A DNA stretch of 6,825 nt, taken from assembly GCA_015486425.1 (NCBI GenBank), contig WFRQ01000565.1:1-6825 (forward strand). The letters run 5' to 3'. A program made the position numbers and the translations under genes. Of this stretch, positions 1 through 3,673 are shown piece after piece. The notes beneath the pieces are model-generated. The model made no database searches and was not told the origin of the DNA. It was given only the letters and a program-made list of their open reading frames with translations. The first letter of the stretch is position 1. The number at the start of each line of letters is the position of its first letter. This DNA is from Deltaproteobacteria bacterium (GTDB lineage Bacteria > Desulfobacterota > Dissulfuribacteria > Dissulfuribacterales > QOAL01).

Positions 1-1162
1 CAAGCCATGTACCTATCATACTGCCTATTCCAGGCAGGATAAACGCCATGAACACCTTCAGCAGGCGGTTGCGCCACCATCCCTTAACAGTTGCCATATC
101 ACGAATGGCACTCTGAAACTCGCCTACCACAGGCGGGGCCACCATGGTCTGAACAAAGGCAGTAACATATCCGGCCCCTATCACAGGTGTAAGGCTGGTA
201 ATGGGGGCAGCCACAAAGGCACTGAGGATGGTCCAGGGGTGAGAAAGCGCTACCGCTGCCCCTGCTGCTGATGCGAGTCCGTTTGCAAGTATCCAGTAAA
301 CTATATTGTCACCGGCAACATCAGCTCCCTTCTGCCATGCAATAATACAGATTGAGCCTATTATAACGGCAGGAATGGCCCATCCCACGATCTTCCAGAC
401 AGGGGACGGTTCCCCTGCATCGCTGATTTCATCCATCATGCTGGAACGGTCCTGGCACAGCGCCTTCTTGATGCCCTCCACGTGACCTGCCCCGACCACA
501 GCCACTATCTTATTGCCTTCAGATGCCTTTATCTTCTCAGAAAGGTATGTATCCCGCTCATCTATGAGAACCTTCTTGAGTTCAGGCATTGCCTCGCCAA
601 TCTCCTCAAGCAGTTCTGTAAGAACATCGGTCTGCCTGAGCTCTGCAAGCTTCTCTTCAGTGATCTCGGTCTTGTCAAACAGGCTGGCAAGAAGCGTTGC
701 GAGTAACCATGATTTCTTAAGGACCGGGGTACTCCTCCAGGCCCTCTTCAGGGTTACGCTGACATCACGGTCGCACAGGGCCACTGGTATGCCTGCCTGT
801 TCCGCAGTCTTTACGGCCTCCATTAACTCGCTTCCAGGCATCATGCCTATCTGGTCACCCAGTTTCTTCTGATAGGATGCAAGCACAAGGTTGGCAATCA
901 GCAGGCCAAGCTGTTTCTTCCTGATAATCTCCTTTATATCAAGTGCTTCCCAGCGCCTTCTGTCGGAAAGGGACTTATAACGTTTTTCATCAAGCTCCAC
1001 GCACACGCAGTCAGGCCTCTCCTGCTCAATGACCTGACGCACCAGATCCGCTGACTGTTTTGAAATGTGCGCCGTTCCTACAAGAATAATCTCCTTGCTG
1101 CCGCACTGGATGTGGTGAACATCGCCTGCGGCCTGCTGCCTTCCTTCCTGCTGATTCTCCAT
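1..1162 (-). CDS. traB: TraB/PrgY-family membrane protein (pheromone-shutdown-like), 3' end cut by window edge
   Basis: Open minus-strand frame of 387 codons from ATG at 1162 to the left edge. The family hallmarks appear in order: GTAHIS at residues 29-34, CVELDEKR at about 54-61, PGSELMEA at about 109-116, CDRDVSVTLKRAW at about 130-142, DERDTYL near 200 and VVGAGHVEGI near 222-231. About four hydrophobic segments follow (roughly 255-277, 286-305, 309-333 and 365-387), ending in GSMIGTWL, a typical C-terminal sequence of the membrane-anchored branch. Only a few residues should be missing. The Gly-His and Glu/Asp motifs resemble the metal-dependent fold of the TraB/Tiki (EreA/ChaN-like) superfamily. 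Enterococcal TraB/PrgY blocks endogenous sex-pheromone activity, but the role of the widespread bacterial and archaeal versions is not settled, so peptide or peptidase activity is inference. The start abuts the yjbQ stop, implying coupled translation. Family assignment is strong; cellular role is unknown. Confidence 0.93.
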   Translation of the reverse strand, partial: MENQQEGRQQAAGDVHHIQCGSKEIILVGTAHISKQSADLVRQVIEQERPDCVCVELDEKRYKSLSDRRRWEALDIKEIIRKKQLGLLIANLVLASYQKKLGDQIGMMPGSELMEAVKTAEQAGIPVALCDRDVSVTLKRAWRSTPVLKKSWLLATLLASLFDKTEITEEKLAELRQTDVLTELLEEIGEAMPELKKVLIDERDTYLSEKIKASEGNKIVAVVGAGHVEGIKKALCQDRSSMMDEISDAGEPSPVWKIVGWAIPAVIIGSICIIAWQKGADVAGDNIVYWILANGLASAAGAAVALSHPWTILSAFVAAPITSLTPVIGAGYVTAFVQTMVAPPVVGEFQSAIRDMATVKGWWRNRLLKVFMAFILPGIGSMIGTWL

Positions 1163-1597
1163 TTATTCGCCTGTTTTCCCTGTAATTGTCACTGCGATGC
1201 GTCTCTTTCTGCCGGTATTATCATGATTTATAACAACTACCTGCTGCCAGGTCCCAAGGCAGAGTCTGCGGCTCCTGATCTGCAGAGATACAGATGGCCC
1301 GAGAAGCGCCGCCTGTACATGACTGTGGCCATTACCGTCATGCCACGCAAGCTCGTGCATGTACTCCATATCAGGTGGGGCAAGCCTCTCAATGGCATTT
1401 TTAAGGTCCTGTATGACGCCTGGCTCATATTCTATTGTGGTGACAGACCCTGTTGAACCGATAATACTCACGGCAAGAAGTCCCTGGCCCACACCGCTTT
1501 CCCGAACAATCTCTGAAAGCCTGTCAGTAATATCCTGAATATCAGGCCCAATATCCATATCCACGGAAAATTCCGTGCATACTACCCTGTAATCCAT
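1163..1597 (-). CDS. yjbQ: YjbQ-family protein (UPF0047, secondary thiamine-phosphate synthase family)
   Basis: Encodes 144 aa, close to the usual 130-140 aa of the family. The conserved core is present: GLLAVSIIGSTGSVTTIEYEPG, the YMHE histidine, the DGNGHSHV metal-site motif, ALLGPSV, and LCLGTWQQ followed by a C-terminal NHD...R.R strand. Known members form trimers with a His-rich metal site and have weak thiamine-phosphate synthase activity; their physiological role is still debated. The frame stays open upstream to 1699, but ATG at 1597 is preferred. It has a purine-rich ribosome binding site (AAGGGGGTGG, 1604-1613), and the extra 34 residues would be translated repeat DNA. The TAA stop (1163-1165) is directly followed by the traB ATG. 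The upstream gap carries repeat fragments, so this pair may have its own transcript, although I could not identify a promoter. Confidence 0.93.
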   Translation of the reverse strand: MDYRVVCTEFSVDMDIGPDIQDITDRLSEIVRESGVGQGLLAVSIIGSTGSVTTIEYEPGVIQDLKNAIERLAPPDMEYMHELAWHDGNGHSHVQAALLGPSVSLQIRSRRLCLGTWQQVVVINHDNTGRKRRIAVTITGKTGE

Positions 1598-1603
1598 TGC
1601 AGT

Positions 1604-1613
1604 CCACCCCCTT
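1604..1613 (-). promoter_or_regulatory. Ribosome binding site deciding the yjbQ start
   Basis: The minus strand reads AAGGGGGTGG just before ATG at 1597. This supports the internal ATG over the longer open frame that reaches 1699. The 16-bp TTGAGAAGTTAC tag ends only five bases upstream of this site, so the repeat lies in the leader of the transcript or overlaps its promoter. Confidence 0.7.
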
Positions 1614-1617
1614 TTTC

Positions 1618-1633
1618 GTAACTTCTCAATAAG
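1618..1633 (-). repeat. Tag repeat CTTATTGAGAAGTTAC (inverted copy)
   Basis: On the minus strand this reads CTTATTGAGAAGTTAC. An exact 16-bp copy is on the plus strand at 3115-3130, and a shorter relative (TTGAGCAGTTAC) is at 3518-3529. In each case it lies downstream of a GCAGATAC palindrome arm when read in the same direction, so it appears to belong to the same repeat family. Confidence 0.75.
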
Positions 1634-1647
1634 ACAGTGCAGATTTT

Positions 1648-1724
1648 GGAACACAGATGAACACAGAAACACACAAATTTTCCCTGGCCTTATCTGCATA
1701 CGAAATCTGCGTTTATCTGCGTCC
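1648..1724. repeat. Imperfect inverted repeat of the CACAGATGAACACAGA type
   Basis: The plus strand at 1652-1667 reads CACAGATGAACACAGA. The reverse complement of roughly 1705-1723 contains CGCAGATAAACGCAGA. The 16-base cores differ at three positions, all A/G transitions. The right part also holds ATCTGC at 1692, 1705, 1715 and 1732, and a GCAGAT in opposite orientation is at 1639. No gene spans this stretch; it separates the small helical ORF from yjbQ. A related sequence sits upstream of the lipoprotein gene at 2808-2843. I recall similar ACACAGAT-rich intergenic repeats in many environmental genomes but cannot name a catalogued family. Confidence 0.6.
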
Positions 1725-1729
1725 GGTTA

Positions 1730-1751
1730 GTATCTGCTCACAAGGTACCGC
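1730..1751 (-). repeat. Half copy of the 109-bp palindromic repeat (single arm)
   Basis: The plus strand starts GTATCTGCTCACAAGGTACC and then GC, matching the left arm of the two full copies at 2989 and 3348. The body and second arm are absent; the sequence runs into the C-terminal codons of the helical protein gene at 1773. Read on the minus strand, the arm is followed by the TTGAGAAGTTAC tag at 1618-1633, as for the full copies on the plus strand. It is therefore best seen as a truncated, inverted copy. Confidence 0.65.
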
Positions 1752-1772
1752 TCTTTTATCAGAATGCGAAGG

Positions 1773-2114
1773 CTACAGCAGGGTCCAGCCAATTGCCTCC
1801 CTGATTGCATCTCTGAATACTGCCGCAATGGCATTCCATATTCTTTCGGCACTCTTCATGGAAATAATGGCAAGAGAGCGAAGACGCACACGCGCTACAA
1901 TCTTCATATCTTCAAGGTAGATACGGGCGTCATCCTCGTTAAACTCGCCTGAAAGTTTTTTCTTTGCAATAAAGGCCACATCATTTGCCAGTGCCCTGGA
2001 AATGTTCTCCACAATATCCTGAACTTCGTCCCAGTGCTCAACGGCAACACCCTTTGCTGCCTTTAAAGCTTCATCTACTACATGATCAAAATTAACACTG
2101 TTTATGGTAACCAT
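1773..2114 (-). CDS. Small all-helical hypothetical protein (113 aa)
   Basis: I do not recognise a named family. The protein starts MVTINSVNFDHVVDEALK and appears helical throughout. It alternates charged and hydrophobic residues (KGVAVEHWDEVQDIVENIS, a GEFNEDDARIYLEDMK segment, then KSAERIWNAIAAVF) and ends in an amphipathic stretch IREAIGWTLL. There is no signal peptide and no clear membrane helix, so it is probably cytoplasmic or peripherally membrane-associated. ATG at 2114 is preferred over ATG at 2126: GGAGG at 2120-2124 lies five bases before 2114 and overlaps the upstream ATG. It begins 45 bp after the lipoprotein gene on the same strand, so the two are probably cotranscribed. Its charge pattern, normal start and intact length argue for a real gene; function is unknown. 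Confidence 0.75.
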   Translation of the reverse strand: MVTINSVNFDHVVDEALKAAKGVAVEHWDEVQDIVENISRALANDVAFIAKKKLSGEFNEDDARIYLEDMKIVARVRLRSLAIISMKSAERIWNAIAAVFRDAIREAIGWTLL

Positions 2115-2119
2115 GTCTT

Positions 2120-2124
2120 CCTCC
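2120..2124 (-). promoter_or_regulatory. Ribosome binding site deciding the start of the small helical protein
   Basis: GGAGG on the minus strand, five bases before ATG at 2114. It overlaps the alternative ATG at 2126, which therefore has no free binding site of its own, so the shorter protein is favoured by four residues. Confidence 0.7.
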
Positions 2125-2159
2125 ATTAAAAGTCAAACAGGACAATATCACATTGTATC

Positions 2160-2780
2160 TCAATTTTTTTTCTTATCCTTCTTGAAGGACTCGGCCCTGT
2201 CTATGGCGTAGATTATATCAAACAGTGCAATTTTTCTGCCCTCCCAGTTGGCCTTTTTAAGTATGCCTCTCTCCCTGTGCTGTTCCTTCCACCGGAGAAA
2301 CAGGCATTTCAAATCCACAAAATTCCTTGCGGTAAGGCTGATGTCACTGAACTGTGCCTGCAGGTCCGGACAAATTGACGGCACATCAGCCTCAATAAGC
2401 TCCTCCACCCTGGCCTGAATCTTTTCTCCCGCTGCCCCGATGTCCATGCTGCCTGACATTGCCCTGAGGATAAGGATCTCACTGTCAAGAATAAGCTCAT
2501 CATAAAGCGGCTGAAACTTTGAAAATGACGCTGGGCTGTCTGCCGCTTGCATCATTGCAGCACGCTGAGCATCGGTCCTGGGGCTGACAGCCCAACCCTG
2601 CAGAATCATCTCGGCTCCCTTGCGGTAAATTGCCTCTGTCCTGTCAACCAGGCCGGAATCATAGGACTGGACCATTACAGCACCGCAGCCGGACAGTAAA
2701 AACAGTATTAAAACCGCTGCTGCAACCACAGGGACTCTATCACAGCATAAAAACGACCTGCATCTTGATTTAAAATACAT
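2160..2780 (-). CDS. Predicted lipoprotein of unknown function (206 aa)
   Basis: The N-terminus has basic residues (MYFKSRCRSF), a hydrophobic core (VVAAAVLILF) and the lipobox LLSGC with Cys32. This predicts signal peptidase II processing and lipid anchoring, with Gly33-Ala34 after the cysteine and no Asp at +2, hence outer-membrane sorting if the usual Lol rule applies. The mature part looks helical, with a long acidic middle (KIQARVEELIEAD), two further cysteines (SICPD and DLKCLF) and a lysine-rich tail KKDKKKN. I recognise no family. The frame is open up to 2912, but ATG at 2780 has a near-perfect AAGGAGGT seven bases upstream. The extra 44 residues are translated repeat DNA and would bury the signal peptide. 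It is probably the first gene of a unit with the helical protein 45 bp downstream. Confidence 0.85.
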   Translation of the reverse strand: MYFKSRCRSFLCCDRVPVVAAAVLILFLLSGCGAVMVQSYDSGLVDRTEAIYRKGAEMILQGWAVSPRTDAQRAAMMQAADSPASFSKFQPLYDELILDSEILILRAMSGSMDIGAAGEKIQARVEELIEADVPSICPDLQAQFSDISLTARNFVDLKCLFLRWKEQHRERGILKKANWEGRKIALFDIIYAIDRAESFKKDKKKN

Positions 2781-2787
2781 GGTATGC

Positions 2788-2795
2788 ACCTCCTT
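2788..2795 (-). promoter_or_regulatory. Strong ribosome binding site of the lipoprotein gene
   Basis: AAGGAGGT on the minus strand with seven bases before ATG at 2780. It settles the start and rejects the 44-residue longer reading. Confidence 0.85.
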
Positions 2796-2807
2796 AAACA
2801 TTACAAA

Positions 2808-2843
2808 AACACAGCCATGGACACACAGGAACACACGAAGACA
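2808..2843. repeat. ACACAC/CACAGG-type dispersed repeat upstream of the lipoprotein gene
   Basis: The plus strand has GGACACACAGGAACACACGA preceded by AACACAGCCAT and followed by AGACA. It resembles the block at 1648-1676 (GGAACACAGATGAACACAGA), with small insertions or deletions between them. It lies in the predicted 5' leader of the lipoprotein transcript, immediately before the ribosome binding site region. Confidence 0.45.
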
Positions 2844-2847
2844 TGAA

Positions 2848-2882
2848 TTAAACCTAATTTGAAACGCGCAATTTAGGTTAAA
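2848..2882. repeat. Hairpin-forming inverted repeat in the lipoprotein leader
   Basis: The arms TTAAACCTAATTTG (2848-2861) and CAATTTAGGTTAAA (2869-2882) pair at 12 of 14 positions around a 7-base loop AAACGCG. The stem is AT-rich and no T-run follows, so a terminator is unlikely. It lies between the candidate promoter and the lipoprotein start, so it could be an operator or a leader structure, or simply the end of the adjoining repeat. Confidence 0.5.
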
Positions 2883-2946
2883 ACAACAGGAGCCAAGGCC
2901 ATGCCTGCCCATAACCCCTTATTTTATGTTATACACGCCTGCATAA

Positions 2947-2975
2947 ATTAAACCACCCCGCATCTATATTTTCAA
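2947..2975 (-). promoter_or_regulatory. Candidate sigma-70-type promoter for the lipoprotein/helical protein unit
   Basis: The minus strand has TTGAAA (2970-2975), a 17-base spacer and TTTAAT (2947-2952). Each hexamer matches consensus at five of six positions. Transcription would start near 2940 and give a leader of about 160 nt containing the hairpin at 2848-2882. AT-rich DNA produces such matches by chance, so this is a candidate only. Confidence 0.4.
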
Positions 2976-2988
2976 AACATAATATTCA

Positions 2989-3097
2989 GTATCTGCCCAC
3001 AGGGCACCGCATCTACGGCGTTGTCAAACGCTTGAAATAGGTGTTGTACGTCTGCGCATCCTCCGCCTTGCATCTGCTGCACCCTGCAGGCAGATAC
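2989..3097. repeat. 109-bp palindromic repeat, copy A
   Basis: It begins GTATCTGCCCACAGGGCACC and ends with the near reverse complement, closing in GCAGATAC. It aligns without gaps to copy B (3348-3456) at 82 of 109 positions by hand count. The best conserved parts are the ends, GTTGTCAA in the left half and CCTCCGCCTTGCATCTGC in the right half. The terminal arms, about 20-28 bp, are imperfectly complementary. No long open frame or transposase lies within it, so it is non-autonomous. It is followed 17 bp later by the CTTATTGAGAAGTTAC tag. Confidence 0.85.
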
Positions 3098-3114
3098 AGG
3101 ACAATTTGTACGGA

Positions 3115-3130
3115 CTTATTGAGAAGTTAC
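3115..3130 (+). repeat. Tag repeat CTTATTGAGAAGTTAC (direct copy)
   Basis: Exact 16-bp match to the reverse complement of 1618-1633. It lies 17 bp beyond the right end of repeat copy A and is followed by AATATTCAG, which also precedes copy A at 2981. It may be a functional part of the repeat module. Confidence 0.75.
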
Positions 3131-3347
3131 AATATTCAGTCTGTAGCCACGCCGCAGGAGAACCAGTCATTTCTTATGATGTGCCATATACCCCATGGGC
3201 ATATGTGTAAAAAAATTTCAATTTACCTGCTTCATTTGTGACATTTTTCGCTCATTGACATGGGAAAAACAGTAGTCTAAGTTGAAAATTCGAGTATCAA
3301 GCCCGCTATGAAAATATAAAATAGACAATATTTTCTGTACAATATTG
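3131..3347. other. AT-rich gene-free spacer between the two 109-bp repeats
   Basis: I see no gene here: open frames are short, lack ribosome binding sites and overlap the repeats. The stretch starts with AATATTCAGTCTGTAGCC, possibly a decayed repeat arm. It has a lone TTGACA at 3255-3260 with no good -10 at 16-18 bp, and two ACAATATT copies (3325 and 3339) just before copy B. It may contain upstream promoter or regulator sites for either flanking gene set, but none can be named. Confidence 0.5.
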
Positions 3348-3456
3348 GTATCTACTCAAGGGGTACCGCATCTGCTGTGTTGTCAAGGACTCGAAGTACG
3401 GGAAGTACGCCTTCGCCCCCTCCGCCTTGCATCTGCAGCACCCCCTGAGCAGATAC
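3348..3456. repeat. 109-bp palindromic repeat, copy B
   Basis: Same length and orientation as copy A, 75% identical without gaps. The left arm GTATCTACTCAAGGGGTACC pairs with a right arm whose reverse complement is GTATCTGCTCAGGGGGTGCT. An inner stem is also possible (CGAAG/CTTCG and CAAGG/CCTTG), so the whole unit can be drawn as one long interrupted hairpin. At two arm positions both strands change together relative to copy A (3356 with 3448, and 3360 with 3444). It lies about 100 bp upstream of the candidate sigma-54 promoter of the beta-helix gene. Confidence 0.85.
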
Positions 3457-3517
3457 GTGTCAAAAAAAATGTTGTGTGAAAAGCGACTTTCCGTTATGGG
3501 AATTCATCCTTGAAGGG

Positions 3518-3552
3518 TTGAGCAGTTACAACGAAATACTGAATAGTTACAA
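3518..3552 (+). repeat. Tag relative TTGAGCAGTTACAA with a second AGTTACAA
   Basis: TTGAGCAGTTAC (3518-3529) is a variant of the tag at 3119-3130. AGTTACAA occurs at 3524-3531 and again at 3545-3552, 21 bp apart, two helical turns, just upstream of the -24 element at 3555. This spacing could suit a regulator dimer, but it may only be repeat residue. Confidence 0.5.
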
Positions 3553-3554
3553 GC

Positions 3555-3570
3555 TGGCAAGATAATTGCA
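3555..3570 (+). promoter_or_regulatory. Candidate sigma-54 (RpoN) -24/-12 promoter for the beta-helix gene
   Basis: TGGCAAGATAATTGCA matches the sigma-54 consensus TGGCAC-N5-TTGCW at all core bases except the C at the sixth position. The diagnostic GG (3556-3557) and GC (3568-3569) are separated by exactly 10 bases. Transcription would begin near 3581, giving a leader of about 93 nt before ATG at 3674. If real, expression needs an enhancer-binding activator. Chance matches to this motif occur, but its position and spacing are good. Confidence 0.5.
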
Positions 3571-3661
3571 GTTATTCAGCCACATATTGTTTATGCCTTA
3601 TGATGCACACATGACGTCTCGAAATATCAATAATGGTCAGCCGGACCACACTACTACCGTT

Positions 3662-3668
3662 AAGGAGC
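3662..3668 (+). promoter_or_regulatory. Ribosome binding site deciding the beta-helix protein start
   Basis: AAGGAGC at 3662-3668 lies five bases before ATG at 3674. The frame remains open upstream to a TTG at 3566, but that codon overlaps the -12 element, and the added 36 residues would displace the signal peptide. Confidence 0.75.
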
Positions 3669-3673
3669 CAACC

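Noticed and set aside
482..872. Two plus-strand open frames of 74 and 119 codons
   Set aside because: Both are antisense to the conserved TraB core motifs and have no family resemblance.
1067..1456. 129-codon plus-strand open frame
   Set aside because: It is antisense to the well-conserved yjbQ and traB coding sequences; a shadow frame.
1598..1699. N-terminal extension of yjbQ to ATG at 1699
   Set aside because: It translates repeat DNA, is absent from the family's usual length, and ATG at 1597 has a good ribosome binding site.
2781..2912. 44-residue N-terminal extension of the lipoprotein
   Set aside because: It would bury the signal peptide, consists of translated ACACAC repeat and hairpin sequence, and ATG at 2780 has AAGGAGGT at ideal spacing.
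3041..3241. 66-codon plus-strand open frame in the central region
   Set aside because: It lies half inside repeat copy A, has no ribosome binding site and its composition is not protein-like.
3255..3283. Sigma-70 promoter with TTGACA at 3255-3260
   Set aside because: The -10 at 17 bp (TAAGTT) matches only half of the consensus and no gene starts within a reasonable distance.
2989..3456. Repeats as a CRISPR array
   Set aside because: Only two 109-bp units, diverged to 75%, separated by 250 bp of unique sequence and with no cas genes.
3348..3480. Copy B as a rho-independent terminator
   Set aside because: The palindrome is long and interrupted, it is followed by A-rich rather than T-rich DNA on the plus strand, and no gene ends upstream of it.
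3566..3673. TTG start 36 codons upstream for the beta-helix protein
   Set aside because: The TTG overlaps the candidate -12 element, and the signal peptide and AAGGAGC site fit ATG at 3674.
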